Positions 24,921-33,887 of a stretch of 64,000 nucleotides of DNA are shown one piece after another. A program made the translations under genes and the position numbers. Under the pieces are notes generated by a model that searched no databases, had not been told where the DNA came from, and saw only the letters and a program-made list of their open reading frames with translations. Origin of the DNA: Bacteroidota bacterium (GTDB taxonomy: Bacteria; Bacteroidota; Bacteroidia; Chitinophagales; Chitinophagaceae); contig JAFDYF010000083.1 in the NCBI GenBank assembly GCA_018267575.1, positions 1-64,000 of the forward strand, in the 5' to 3' direction. Within the stretch, counting starts at the first letter, position 1, and every line of letters starts with the position of its first letter.

Positions 24921-27875
24921 ATGGAATATAATTTTAGGGAGATTGAACAGAAATGGCAGGAAGATTGGAAGCGAAAAGAAATTTATAAGGTAAGCAACGA
25001 TTCTACCAAGCCGAAATATTATGTACTGGATATGTTCCCCTACCCGAGCGGTGCGGGTTTGCATGTGGGGCATCCTTTGGGGTATATCGCCAGCGATATC
25101 TTTGCTCGGTACAAACGCTTGAAGGGTTTTAATGTGCTGCACCCAATGGGCTATGACGCTTTTGGGTTGCCGGCCGAGCAATATGCCATCGAACATGGGA
25201 TACACCCTGCCGTTAGTACCGCCAACAATATCGAGAATTTTAGAAAACAATTGGACAAGATTGGGTTTTGCTATGATTGGAGCAGAGAGGTGAACACCAG
25301 TCATGCCGATTATTATAAATGGACCCAATGGATTTTCCTGAAACTCTTCAAAAGCTATTATAACCGCAGCACGCAAAAAGCAGAAATCATCGATTCCTTG
25401 ATTGATATTTTTGAAAAGGAAGGAAACATTAATCATCCTATCCCCAACTCCCAATTCCAAATTCCCGTTTCGACCAACGACCAACAACCAACGACCATCT
25501 TTAATCCTAGCGATTGGAAAAATTTCGATGAAAAAACAAAGCAGGCGATCCTGATGGAATACCGCCTCGCTTATTGTGGCTATGGGGAAGTGAATTGGTG
25601 CGAGGCTTTGGGCACGGTGCTGGCGAATGACGAAGTGATCAATGGAGTGAGTGAGCGTGGCGGTCATCCGGTAGTGAAAAAGAAACTGCGTCAATGGTAC
25701 CTCCGCATTACGGAATATGCCAATCGTTTGTTGGATGGACTCGAGCGCATCGATTTCAGTGAGGCCATGAAGGAAATGCAGACCAACTGGATTGGAAAAA
25801 GCTATGGGGCGGAAATAGATTTCAAAGTAAAAAGTCAAGAGTCGGGAGCAGAGAATTTGAAAGTATACACCACTCGGCCCGATACCATTTTTGGTGTCGA
25901 TTTTATGGTCATCGCACCCGAGCATGAATTGATCGAAAAAATCACTACTGCAGAACAAAAACAGGCAGTGGGAGAATATATCAGCTATGTAAAAAGCCGA
26001 AGCGATCGCGAAAGGCAAGCAGAGAAAAAAATCACTGGTTGTTTTACGGGTGCTTATGCCATCAATCCTTTTGATGGAAAGCATATACCGATCTGGATTT
26101 CGGAATATGTACTCGCTGGCTATGGCACGGGTGCCATCATGGCCGTGCCTTGTGGCGATGAGCGTGATTTTAAATTTGCCAAACATTTCAATATTCCCAT
26201 TACCAATATTATCGGTGCCCATTATAATGGAGAAGAAGCCAATGCGACCAAAGATGCCATTTTGGAAAACAGCGGTTTCCTGAATGGTATATTGATGCGT
26301 GATGCGATTGGAATCGCGATTGCCAAATTGGAGGAGATGGGAATTGGCAAAAGAAAAGTGAATTATAAAATGCGTGATGCGGCGTTTAGCCGTCAACGTT
26401 ATTGGGGAGAGCCTTTCCCGATTATATGGAAGGATGGCATTGCATATCCATTAGATGAAAAAGAATTGCCATTAATACTACCCGAAGTAGACAAATATGG
26501 CCCAGGCCCAGATGGTGAAGGTCCTTTAGCGAATTTAAAAGATTGGGCCTCACCCCCAGCCCCTCTCCACGAGGGAGTGAGGGAAACCAATACCATGCCT
26601 GGCTATGCGGGTAGTAGTTGGTATTTCCTGCGTTATATGGACCCACATAATGATCAAATTTTTTGCGACCGGAAAGCAAGTGATTATTGGGGACAGGTTG
26701 ATTTGTATATCGGAGGCACGGAGCATGCAGTAGGTCATCTCTTGTACAGCCGCATGTGGACCAAAGTTCTCTTTGATCTTGGTCATATCGGTCATGAGGA
26801 ACCTTATAAAAAATTAGTGAACCAAGGGATGATACAGGGAAGCAGTAGGTTTGTGTATAGACTAAACTTAAATTATGAATACACCTCTGCACAAAAGATT
26901 AATGAAACGAAAAGCTTCCCACAATTCTTCATTTCAAAACATTTCTATGATGATTATTTTAACAATAATCATGAAACAAGTAAATATATTTTAAACGAAG
27001 TATCAAAAAAAATAGGAGGAGGTATTGGCGTGTCATATAATGGAGCACCCATACTATTGCATGTGGATGTAAACATTGTTGATGGCTTTGAACTCAATAT
27101 AGAAGAGTTTAAAAAATGGCGCATTGGGGAATATGCCAACGCTGAATTTATTTTGGAAGATGGGAAATATATCTGCGGTAGTGAAGTTGAAAAAATGTCC
27201 AAATCAAAATTCAACACCGTTAACCCCGATGATTTGGTTGTGAGATATGGCGCCGATACCTTCCGCATGTATGAAATGTTCCTTGGTCCGGTGGAGCAGA
27301 GCAAACCCTGGGATACCAAGGGCATTGAAGGTGTTCACCGCTTCCTGAAAAAATTATGGCGTCTGTTCTATGATGAGATGAAAGGGAAATTATGGACAGA
27401 TGAAAAAGCAAATGATGCCGAACTAAAAGTACTGCACAAAACCATTAAAAAAATCGAGGAAGATACAGAGCGGTTTTCTTTCAACACCGCTGTGAGCGCT
27501 TGCATGATCGCCGTTAATGAACTGAGCGACCTAAAATGTTATAAGAAAGAAATACTCGAAAAACTATTGATCCTATTAACGCCCTATGCCCCACATATCG
27601 CGGAGGAACTTTGGCATCAGTTGGGTAATGAGGGCTCTATACTTGATGCAGCCTATCCCATATCGGAGGGGAAATATTTGATTGAATCCTCAAAGAATTA
27701 CCCCATTGCTTTGAATGGTAAAACCAAAACCGAATTGACCATTTCATTGGATGCCACACAGCAACAGGTAGAAGAAATGATACTGGCAAACGAAACCGTA
27801 AAAAAATGGCTCGAAGGAAAACAGCCCAAGAAAATCATTTACGTAAAGAATAAGATGATTAATGTGGTGATGTGA
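24921..27875 (+). CDS. leuS: Leucyl-tRNA synthetase
   Basis: LeuRS charges tRNA-Leu and edits mischarged products. The start MEYNFREIEQKWQEDWKRKE gives 984 aa; the upstream ATG at 24882 adds 13 non-family residues. The class I HIGH motif is HVGH (48-51) and KMSKS is at 758-762. CP1 editing motifs include TTRPDTIFGVDFM and the GTGAIMAVPCGDERD loop. Three places are encoded by 7-nt-periodic DNA: residues about 172-192 (25434-25496), about 305-311 (25833-25853) and about 543-554 (26548-26582). They fall in apparent linkers and keep the frame. A 531-codon antisense ORF is a shadow. Confidence 0.96.
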   Translation: MEYNFREIEQKWQEDWKRKEIYKVSNDSTKPKYYVLDMFPYPSGAGLHVGHPLGYIASDIFARYKRLKGFNVLHPMGYDAFGLPAEQYAIEHGIHPAVSTANNIENFRKQLDKIGFCYDWSREVNTSHADYYKWTQWIFLKLFKSYYNRSTQKAEIIDSLIDIFEKEGNINHPIPNSQFQIPVSTNDQQPTTIFNPSDWKNFDEKTKQAILMEYRLAYCGYGEVNWCEALGTVLANDEVINGVSERGGHPVVKKKLRQWYLRITEYANRLLDGLERIDFSEAMKEMQTNWIGKSYGAEIDFKVKSQESGAENLKVYTTRPDTIFGVDFMVIAPEHELIEKITTAEQKQAVGEYISYVKSRSDRERQAEKKITGCFTGAYAINPFDGKHIPIWISEYVLAGYGTGAIMAVPCGDERDFKFAKHFNIPITNIIGAHYNGEEANATKDAILENSGFLNGILMRDAIGIAIAKLEEMGIGKRKVNYKMRDAAFSRQRYWGEPFPIIWKDGIAYPLDEKELPLILPEVDKYGPGPDGEGPLANLKDWASPPAPLHEGVRETNTMPGYAGSSWYFLRYMDPHNDQIFCDRKASDYWGQVDLYIGGTEHAVGHLLYSRMWTKVLFDLGHIGHEEPYKKLVNQGMIQGSSRFVYRLNLNYEYTSAQKINETKSFPQFFISKHFYDDYFNNNHETSKYILNEVSKKIGGGIGVSYNGAPILLHVDVNIVDGFELNIEEFKKWRIGEYANAEFILEDGKYICGSEVEKMSKSKFNTVNPDDLVVRYGADTFRMYEMFLGPVEQSKPWDTKGIEGVHRFLKKLWRLFYDEMKGKLWTDEKANDAELKVLHKTIKKIEEDTERFSFNTAVSACMIAVNELSDLKCYKKEILEKLLILLTPYAPHIAEELWHQLGNEGSILDAAYPISEGKYLIESSKNYPIALNGKTKTELTISLDATQQQVEEMILANETVKKWLEGKQPKKIIYVKNKMINVVM
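25434..25496. repeat. Heptad block 1 inside leuS
   Basis: Nine phased 7-nt units cover 63 nt, exactly 21 codons. Early units are of the CTCCCAA/TTCCAAA type, and late units are AACGACC, AACAACC, AACGACC. A 17-mer (25450-25466) is identical to intergenic DNA at 40066-40082. It encodes a Pro/Gln/Asn/Ser-rich linker between the GNINHP and FNPSDWKNF segments. Confidence 0.65.
25833..25853. repeat. Heptad block 2 inside leuS
   Basis: Three phased units (AGTCAAG, AGTCGGG, AGCAGAG) cover exactly 21 nt. The first 12 nt are the reverse complement of 59527-59538 in the intergenic repeat behind tig. It encodes roughly SQESGAE before the TTRPDTIFG motif. Confidence 0.45.
26548..26582. repeat. Heptad block 3 inside leuS, palindromic
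   Basis: Five phased 7-nt units (first CCTCACC, last AGTGAGG) form an inverted repeat: CCTCAC/GTGAGG outside and CCCTC/GAGGG inside. It encodes about SPPAPLHEGV just before RETNTMPGYAGSSWY. The string resembles C-rich intergenic repeats I remember from Bacteroidota, but I could not verify this. Confidence 0.55.
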
Positions 27876-27879
27876 GAAA

Positions 27880-27913
27880 AGTCGATAGCCAGAGTTCGGA
27901 GTCGATAGTCAAG
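27880..27913. repeat. Heptad repeat behind leuS, AGTCGAT family
   Basis: Five units, four of 7 nt and one of 6 (AGTCGAT, AGCCAGA, a short GTTCGG, AGTCGAT, AGTCAAG), start 4 nt after the leuS stop. The words are the same as in the large array at 59463-59511. Confidence 0.6.
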
Positions 27914-27935
27914 GAAATATAGAATGATATTTCCT

Positions 27936-29045
27936 CTATTCCGTCTTTATCTTTTTATCTTGTTTTATAAACCGTATCAAGGCGCTGGTATTCTCATCCG
28001 CGAATAGGTTGGCTTCGTATCTTTTTTCACCTACAATTACCACCATCAGGGAGGTATTGGGAGGAATAGATCCCAGGTTTTCTGCAACCATCACGGCCTC
28101 ATTATCGTCTTCCAAATCCTTTAAAGCAAATTTCACCGTGTGAGCTTGATCGGTAATCAACACATGTTTAAAGATCAATTTGCTGTTCATGAAAAAAGCA
28201 ATGGAATCACCATCAATCTCACCATTGTCATAGAACCTGATTTCCACCGAATCGCCTTTGATGGGGATCACCTGTTCCAATTTTTTTGTCCGGCTCGCAA
28301 ATTTTTCTTCGGGGCTAAGCTGTTTTACCGGAACAGATACGATGGCTTTCTTTTCTTCAACAGGTGGAGGTTTTACAAAAACTTTATTGGTTACAGGCTC
28401 TTCGTGTTTGCGGGGCTGCGGTAGGGGTGCTGATGGCTTTTTTATACTTGCTACATCATGTGCTGAAGTATAGAGATGGGAAATACTATCGATGATATAG
28501 GGATCATTGGCACCAAGGGTATAATTGGCGATTACCCAATCCCATTCATCCGGGAAAAGTGGCGAGCCTTTTTTAGATAGGTTCAGCACACCTTCGTTTT
28601 TTTTCTTTTCATCCCTTAGATAACTATTCCCCTCTAATTTCATTTCATCATCACCGGGACAATTAAAATCGGCCACATTCAATAAACCACCTTGTTCACT
28701 TTCCCTAAAAATACTGCCGCCGGATCTATCTTCAATCAACATATCATCCCACCAAATGGCATCATTCGATCTGGGGTCAAAATATCCCTTGATGCTATAT
28801 CTTTTATAATTGTTGGCAGAACCATAATAATAGGCAGTACCGGTAAGACTGTCCCCCGTTTTTATAATCTTCAATTCTACGCGATGCTTTCCCGCTGTGC
28901 CTTTCCATACCCCTGTAATGGGTTGGGCTATAGCTTGAAGGGCAAAGCATATAACAAAAGCACTCAGTATAAATCTGATGGTATTGGTGTTCAAAAGAAT
29001 GGCTTTAAAGTACTGGAACGAATTTTGAAACCTAATATTTTGCAT
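27936..29045 (-). CDS. Secreted protein of unknown function
   Basis: I do not recognise a named family beyond similarity in style to Chitinophagaceae secreted proteins. The 369-aa product has an N-terminal signal-like helix (about residues 24-39) with an AIAQ cleavage-type end. A beta-rich domain begins TGVWKGTAGKHRVELKI (lipocalin-like sheet pattern). A Pro/Lys-rich linker follows (about 200-240), then a C-terminal domain (about 255-360) with IRFYDNGEIDGDSIAFF, which is typical of small periplasmic beta domains. It probably acts in the periplasm. It is convergent with leuS, and the M23 gene starts divergently 106 nt away. Confidence 0.75.
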   Translation of the reverse strand: MQNIRFQNSFQYFKAILLNTNTIRFILSAFVICFALQAIAQPITGVWKGTAGKHRVELKIIKTGDSLTGTAYYYGSANNYKRYSIKGYFDPRSNDAIWWDDMLIEDRSGGSIFRESEQGGLLNVADFNCPGDDEMKLEGNSYLRDEKKKNEGVLNLSKKGSPLFPDEWDWVIANYTLGANDPYIIDSISHLYTSAHDVASIKKPSAPLPQPRKHEEPVTNKVFVKPPPVEEKKAIVSVPVKQLSPEEKFASRTKKLEQVIPIKGDSVEIRFYDNGEIDGDSIAFFMNSKLIFKHVLITDQAHTVKFALKDLEDDNEAVMVAENLGSIPPNTSLMVVIVGEKRYEANLFADENTSALIRFIKQDKKIKTE

Positions 29046-29151
29046 AGTATTTGATTTGGCAATTTTTTAGCAGGTAGTCCATCAATTGTGCTTTCAAGTA
29101 CAGGAATTGGAGGGACGTCAACGGTAACTTATTTTTGTATTCTTTTACATC

Positions 29152-29847
29152 ATGCAAAAAATCAGTATTGTTTCGGTCTTAAAAAAACATCAGGCAACAT
29201 TTCACCCGATTGTCTTTTTCCAACCATCAACGGACAAGCTCTTCCCTTTTGACTTTACAGCAAATAATAAGGAACTAACCGCCGAAACCATCGCCGACAC
29301 AGAAAGTTTTGCAAACTATATTTTTTCAAAACTAAAAACCAACCATTGCAAATATGGGATTGGCGGCTATGATGAACACCGAACTTTATATGCCCGTAGT
29401 AATCATTTCGATTTGGGGGAAGAACCGCGAAGACTACATCTGGGCATCGATATCTGGGGTGAAGCTGGCACCAAGATAATGGCACCGCTGGATGCCATCG
29501 TTCACAGTTTTGCATTCAATAATAATGACAGTGATTATGGTGCTACCATCATCCTCAGCCATCAATTGGGAGATATAAGCTTTCATACCTTGTACGGCCA
29601 TCTTAGTCTGAACTCAATAAAAAATCTGCACGAAGGGAGACATATCGTTGCTGGCGAAACTTTTTCAGAGTTTGGGATGCGTTTCGAAAACGGGAACTGG
29701 CCACCACATTTACATTTCCAAATCATACTGGATATGGCCGCTTGGCAAGGTGACTATCCCGGTGTTTGCCGTTTTTCAGAAAGAGAAAAATGGTTGGGCA
29801 ATTCCCCCGACCCCGACCTTATCCTCCAGCTAAACCAATATCTCTGA
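29152..29847 (+). CDS. M23-family peptidase-like protein
   Basis: A 231-aa protein with the LytM/M23 metalloprotease motifs: HLGIDIW (zinc His and Asp, about residues 105-111), YGHLS and HLHFQ (about 194-198). These normally cut peptidoglycan cross-bridges. There is no signal peptide, so it may be cytoplasmic or released another way, which is odd for a wall hydrolase. The N-terminal 80 residues are not from a known domain. A role in cell wall turnover is inferred only from the fold. Confidence 0.8.
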   Translation: MQKISIVSVLKKHQATFHPIVFFQPSTDKLFPFDFTANNKELTAETIADTESFANYIFSKLKTNHCKYGIGGYDEHRTLYARSNHFDLGEEPRRLHLGIDIWGEAGTKIMAPLDAIVHSFAFNNNDSDYGATIILSHQLGDISFHTLYGHLSLNSIKNLHEGRHIVAGETFSEFGMRFENGNWPPHLHFQIILDMAAWQGDYPGVCRFSEREKWLGNSPDPDLILQLNQYL

Positions 29848-30083
29848 TTTCTTCCAAACAAATAAGATTCTATTATCAATTTGTCTCAACCCTTCTTTTA
29901 TTTAACTCTAGAAACCTATTAGGATGATGCCCGCGTTTGTAAACACAGGGATGCTCGGGGTAACTGGGTAAATTGTTTCCCACATATAATATTATATTGT
30001 TGATTGATAAAACTTTTTCACCTTTAGTCCCACCCTAGATGTTAGGGGACAATCAAAACACTCAATCTTTAAACAATTTCATT

Positions 30084-31331
30084 ATGTCATTCAATGTACT
30101 TGACACAGTAAAAGGTCTATTTACCAATGATATGGTCAGCAAAGCGGCCTCTTCGTTGGGCGAAAGCGAAAGCAGCATTTCAAGTGCCATTTCAGGTGCA
30201 GTACCGTCTGTGCTTGGTGGGCTTATATCAAAGGTATCTTCTGGCGAGCAAGGCGCTAACAGCATTTTCCAATTGGCTAAATCGGCTGCTGGCAGTGGCA
30301 TACTTGGCAATCTGGGCAATGTATTCGGTGGTAGCAGTAACCTACTTACCAGCGGAACAGATATGCTCAAATCCATTTTCGGGGATAAGCTGAGCAGCAT
30401 CACCAATGCAATTGCTAGTCATGCCGGTATCTCACAAAGTTCTTCCGCATCGCTCATGAGCATGGTTGCCCCTGCTGCTTTGGGCGCTATAGGCCAACAT
30501 GCACAACAAAACAATCTGAGTGCAAACAGTGTGGGCCAAATGCTGTTGTCCCAGAAATCAAGCATCATGAACGCAATACCATCAGGACTTGGTTCTAAAC
30601 TAACCGACCTGCTTGGTCTGGGTTCAATAGGGGCTGCTGTTTCTTCCATATCGAACCATGCTTCTGCAACTTTGCATTCGGCAGAAGCAGAGGTAGAAAA
30701 ATCAGGAGGCATGAAATTTTTACTGCCTTTACTTTTAGCCATTTTGGCCATTTTATTATTGATCTATTTCTTTAAGGGATGCAATGGTGCCGACAAACCC
30801 GCTCCAGTTACAGATACGGTGCAAAAGCATATCGATACTGTTGCAGCAGCACCCGCTGGACCGGTATCCATCAAAGTGAAATTGCCAAACGGCGTTGAAC
30901 TGGATGCATACAAAGGCGGTATCGAAGATCAACTCGTTACTTTCTTACAAACTGATTATGCAAAATTGGGCGAGGATTCATTAAAAAAAATCTGGTTTGA
31001 TTTTGATAACCTGAATTTCAAAACAGCTAGTGCCGAAATCACTCCCGAAAGCCAACATCAGATCGATAATATCGCGGCGATTTTGAAGGCCTTCCCAAAA
31101 TCCAAAATCAAAATTGGAGGATATACCGATAAAACTGGTAATGAAGAGGCGAATAAAAAATTGTCAAAGGCAAGAGCTGAATCCGTAAATACAGCTTTGG
31201 GCAAGGCTGGGGTAGCCACACAAGTTACCGGTGCTGATGGCTATGGCTCCGATTATGCAAAATACGCAGCGGATGCTCCCGAATCCGATCGGGTAAAAGA
31301 CCGTCACGTATCCGTGAGTGTTAGACTTTAA
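30084..31331 (+). CDS. DUF937-OmpA fusion, membrane-anchored
   Basis: The start MSFNVLDTVKGLFTNDMVSK is the usual start of DUF937 proteins, giving 415 aa; ATG 30039 would add 15 unlike residues. Residues 1 to about 185 are DUF937-like (low-complexity Ser/Gly/Ala helices). One membrane helix follows at about 212-230 (FLLPLLLAILAILLLIYFF). The C-terminal OmpA domain (about 300-415) has IGGYTDKTGNEEANKKLSKA, the peptidoglycan-binding signature. The OmpA end is probably in the periplasm and the DUF937 end in the cytoplasm. A strong terminator follows. Confidence 0.85.
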   Translation: MSFNVLDTVKGLFTNDMVSKAASSLGESESSISSAISGAVPSVLGGLISKVSSGEQGANSIFQLAKSAAGSGILGNLGNVFGGSSNLLTSGTDMLKSIFGDKLSSITNAIASHAGISQSSSASLMSMVAPAALGAIGQHAQQNNLSANSVGQMLLSQKSSIMNAIPSGLGSKLTDLLGLGSIGAAVSSISNHASATLHSAEAEVEKSGGMKFLLPLLLAILAILLLIYFFKGCNGADKPAPVTDTVQKHIDTVAAAPAGPVSIKVKLPNGVELDAYKGGIEDQLVTFLQTDYAKLGEDSLKKIWFDFDNLNFKTASAEITPESQHQIDNIAAILKAFPKSKIKIGGYTDKTGNEEANKKLSKARAESVNTALGKAGVATQVTGADGYGSDYAKYAADAPESDRVKDRHVSVSVRL

Positions 31332-31352
31332 TTTTCTTGTAAAGGATAAATA

Positions 31353-31381
31353 ATAAAAGCCTCCCTTTGGGAGGCTTTTAT
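31353..31381. terminator. Bidirectional rho-independent terminator
   Basis: A 13-bp perfect stem (ATAAAAGCCTCCC, TTT loop, complement), T-rich on both sides. It lies between the convergent OmpA gene and the 96-aa gene. Confidence 0.85.
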
Positions 31382-31382
31382 T

Positions 31383-31673
31383 TTATTGTGCTAATAATGC
31401 TAATGTAATTTCTTCCCATTCTTTTTGCAGGGAGTAATCGGGCATTTTTTTCCCTGCCCTCCGATACCAATATCCTGCATTGGATATATCCCCTTCCTTG
31501 CGGTGTAGATAAGCATGTACCCAACTGGCCTTGGGCAGGTCCAGTTCGTTCACCAAATCATGTGCCGCAGCCCAATCAGCTTTTGCATCCTGCCATAAAG
31601 CCTGCAATGGAATGGAAACCCCTTCGGGAGGCTGCGTCAATGTCAATGAGTTTTTAAAATCTACCAAATTCAT
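31383..31673 (-). CDS. Conserved hypothetical protein, 96 aa
   Basis: A soluble 96-aa protein with no signal peptide. The core HAYLHRKEGDISNAGYWYRRAGKKMP looks like a small conserved family, found as I recall in several phyla, that resembles a single helix-turn-helix repeat. It is probably cytoplasmic. No function is known to me. It ends at the shared terminator and has no close co-directional neighbour. Confidence 0.75.
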   Translation of the reverse strand: MNLVDFKNSLTLTQPPEGVSIPLQALWQDAKADWAAAHDLVNELDLPKASWVHAYLHRKEGDISNAGYWYRRAGKKMPDYSLQKEWEEITLALLAQ

Positions 31674-31801
31674 AGGTTAAAATTACAAAGATCGGAGCTA
31701 TGCAATGTTAATTTATGATAAAGGCAATAAGTCCTTATTCTACACTGACAGAACCTTGAGGCAAAAGAAACTATGATTCTTTCAGATATGCTTTTAAAAA
31801 A

Positions 31802-32449
31802 CTAAGCTTTGAGCAATTTAAATGCATGGCTCCACTGGTTGTGCAACATGCCCGGTATACACCAGAGCATACACAAAGGCTCAATCGCTCTGGCCGCTTC
31901 TACCATGCCCATGTCTTCCGTTTCCCATCCGAAAGCAGTCAATATATCGGTTACTGTTCTCTTTGCACCTTCATCGTTACCACAAATAAACATGGTTGGT
32001 TTGCCACCTGCGAACTGGGGCTTGTACATGAATGCGTTGCCCACACTGTTGAATGCTTTTACCAATTTAGCTTCTGGCAGTTCCCCTTGAATTTTTTCCA
32101 TCAACGATCCGTTGATGTCCGAAAAGAAACGGAGTACCCCATTCACGGGAGGAGCTGGGGCGATTGGGTTGGTAGCATCAATAACAGGTTTATTGCTGAA
32201 ATGATACTTGCCTGCAAGCTGAATTGCCTCTATAACTGCCCCACCGCTTACCGCCAATGCAATCAAATCGCCAAACTGGGCCGTTTCTTCAAAGGTCCCG
32301 ATATGGATTTGTGGATTTTCTTTCTGGAATTTTACCACTTCCTCTTTTGATATATTGCGAGTGCCGAGGGTGACTTGATGACCTTCGCTCAAAAAGGCTT
32401 TTGCCAGTACCTGACCGACAATGCCCGATCCGATAATTCCTATTTTCAT
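31802..32449 (-). CDS. NAD(P)-binding F420-reductase-like oxidoreductase
   Basis: A 215-aa Rossmann protein with the dinucleotide motif GIIGSGIVGQVLA (3-15) and a TRN after strand 2, suggesting NADP(H). The conserved DATNPIAP and LVKAFNSVGN motifs fit the F420-dependent NADP oxidoreductase-like family, which outside F420 users often acts on quinones or aldehydes. It lies 22 nt downstream of the NmrA-type gene, and both follow a MarR operator, so they are probably induced together by a xenobiotic or redox stress. Confidence 0.88.
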   Translation of the reverse strand: MKIGIIGSGIVGQVLAKAFLSEGHQVTLGTRNISKEEVVKFQKENPQIHIGTFEETAQFGDLIALAVSGGAVIEAIQLAGKYHFSNKPVIDATNPIAPAPPVNGVLRFFSDINGSLMEKIQGELPEAKLVKAFNSVGNAFMYKPQFAGGKPTMFICGNDEGAKRTVTDILTAFGWETEDMGMVEAARAIEPLCMLWCIPGMLHNQWSHAFKLLKA

Positions 32450-32471
32450 GTGATTGCTTTTTACTTATTGA

Positions 32472-33383
32472 TTAATGAGCAGCCGCTGGAGCAGGGCTAT
32501 TATAAACGGCTGCAAAAACTTTTACAAAATCTTCCAGTTTTGTTTTTTGCAACTTGGCCGGATGGTTTTTCCAGTAATCCGCATACATATTGCCCAACTG
32601 CATGGATTGGTTCATTTCTGTATAATTTTTTGCTGCCTCCTCTGGTAAACCGGCTTGCAACATTCCATTGAGCGCATCCGCATCACTGAACACAATCCAT
32701 TTCAACTCGGGTTTTCCAATAGCCTTTCCAATTAAAGAAGCAATTTCATCCGTAGTTCTTTCGTCGCTGGCAATATAGCGAACACTGTGACCGCTAAAAC
32801 CTAGTCCTGCCAATTCCTCTGCCGCAACCTCTGCAATGTCTTCAGGCGCAACCATCACAATTTTTAACGATGGTCCACCAGCATTGGCACCTATGATCCC
32901 CATGTTTTTTATCATGCCAATATTTGCCAATAGATTGGGATAAAAATAACCGGGGCGAAGATGTTTGATATGCACTTCTTTCAATTCACCCAATGATTTT
33001 TCAGCCCTGTGAAGACCGCTCACAGGCCCGCAACCTTCGGGTAAATGCGCCCCCATACTGCTCAGATTTACCACATATTTTACGCCGCTCGCTTTAATGG
33101 CTTGCGCATAATTTTCTCCAATTTTTCCAATCCAGCCTTTCCAATCGCTAGCTGAAAAAGTAGGTGGCACCATGGTATACACAGCATCGGCACCCGAGAA
33201 TGTCTTTGTAAGGAAAGCAATATCTTCCACAGAACCGATTGCTGCTTTTGCTCCCTTGGAAACCAGTTCGGTCAAATGCTCTGCATTTCTTCCAATAACG
33301 GTTACCTCATGTCCTTTTGCCAATAATTTTTCAGAAAGCGGTTTTGATATGTGGCCAGCGCCACCAGTGATTACGTACTTCAT
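32472..33383 (-). CDS. NmrA/atypical SDR family oxidoreductase
   Basis: A 303-aa member of the atypical short-chain dehydrogenases. The N-terminus has the NAD(P) motif ITGGAGHISKPL (4-15, with His in place of the middle Gly region). VVNLSSMGAH and the following LHRAEKSLG place the catalytic-like Ser/His positions; the classical YxxxK is not seen. It may act as a quinone reductase or redox sensor. The gene starts 53 nt after the MarR stop, with a copy of the TTGTATATACAA site between. Confidence 0.88.
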   Translation of the reverse strand: MKYVITGGAGHISKPLSEKLLAKGHEVTVIGRNAEHLTELVSKGAKAAIGSVEDIAFLTKTFSGADAVYTMVPPTFSASDWKGWIGKIGENYAQAIKASGVKYVVNLSSMGAHLPEGCGPVSGLHRAEKSLGELKEVHIKHLRPGYFYPNLLANIGMIKNMGIIGANAGGPSLKIVMVAPEDIAEVAAEELAGLGFSGHSVRYIASDERTTDEIASLIGKAIGKPELKWIVFSDADALNGMLQAGLPEEAAKNYTEMNQSMQLGNMYADYWKNHPAKLQKTKLEDFVKVFAAVYNSPAPAAAH

Positions 33384-33406
33384 GATTTTTGATTTTATTT
33401 TTATAG

Positions 33407-33418
33407 TTGTATATACAA
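33407..33418. promoter_or_regulatory. MarR operator copy 1 (upstream of the NmrA gene)
   Basis: TTGTATATACAA is a perfect 12-bp palindrome 23 nt before the oxidoreductase start. The same core occurs in the marR promoter at 33888-33903. Confidence 0.65.
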
Positions 33419-33436
33419 ATATTGAATGAAAAAAAA

Positions 33437-33868
33437 TTAAACCGGTAATTTGTCTGCCACGCGGTTCATGTTTTGAACAAGTTTGGTACTTTCCTCTTTG
33501 CCCAAGATATTGGAATAGCTTTCATAAAATTCAGTCACACATTGCTTGAGTTTGGGGAGCAGGTCTTTTCCCTTTGCTGTGGGGTACACATTGGTCATTT
33601 TCCCTTCAGAGGTACGCATCAGCAATTTCTTTTCTTCCAGTTTTTCGATCAAGCGGGTAATGGTGGATGGTTGCAATTGTAATTCCTCGCTTAAGGCTGT
33701 GGGCTGTATGCCCGGATCCCGAATCACTAGCATCAGCAAATAAGCATGGCTTGGGGAAAGATTTACCTTCTTCCATGATTCGTTCGCAAGCTTTTCCACT
33801 CGGCGAGCCAAAGCATTGCTCACGAAATACATGCACTTGCAGTAATGTGAATCTGATACATTTTTCAC
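33437..33868 (-). CDS. MarR-family transcriptional regulator
   Basis: A winged-helix regulator. I choose GTG at 33868 (MKNVSDSHYCKCMYF, 143 aa); a TTG at 33901 would start inside the operator, and ATG 33832 would remove the N-terminal cysteines. The motif SHYCKCMYFVSNALARR has two cysteines like thiol-sensing MarR proteins in this phylum. The HTH is LSEELQLQPSTITRLIEKLEEKKL. It lies upstream of the oxidoreductase genes and shares their operator core, so it probably represses itself and them, with Cys oxidation as a likely signal (inference). Confidence 0.88.
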   Translation of the reverse strand: MKNVSDSHYCKCMYFVSNALARRVEKLANESWKKVNLSPSHAYLLMLVIRDPGIQPTALSEELQLQPSTITRLIEKLEEKKLLMRTSEGKMTNVYPTAKGKDLLPKLKQCVTEFYESYSNILGKEESTKLVQNMNRVADKLPV

Positions 33869-33887
33869 AACACAAAGAAACGATTTT

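Noticed and set aside
24801..26396. A 531-codon open frame antisense to leuS
   Set aside because: It lies across strongly conserved LeuRS coding sequence, has no recognisable motifs, and arises from codon composition; it is a shadow ORF.
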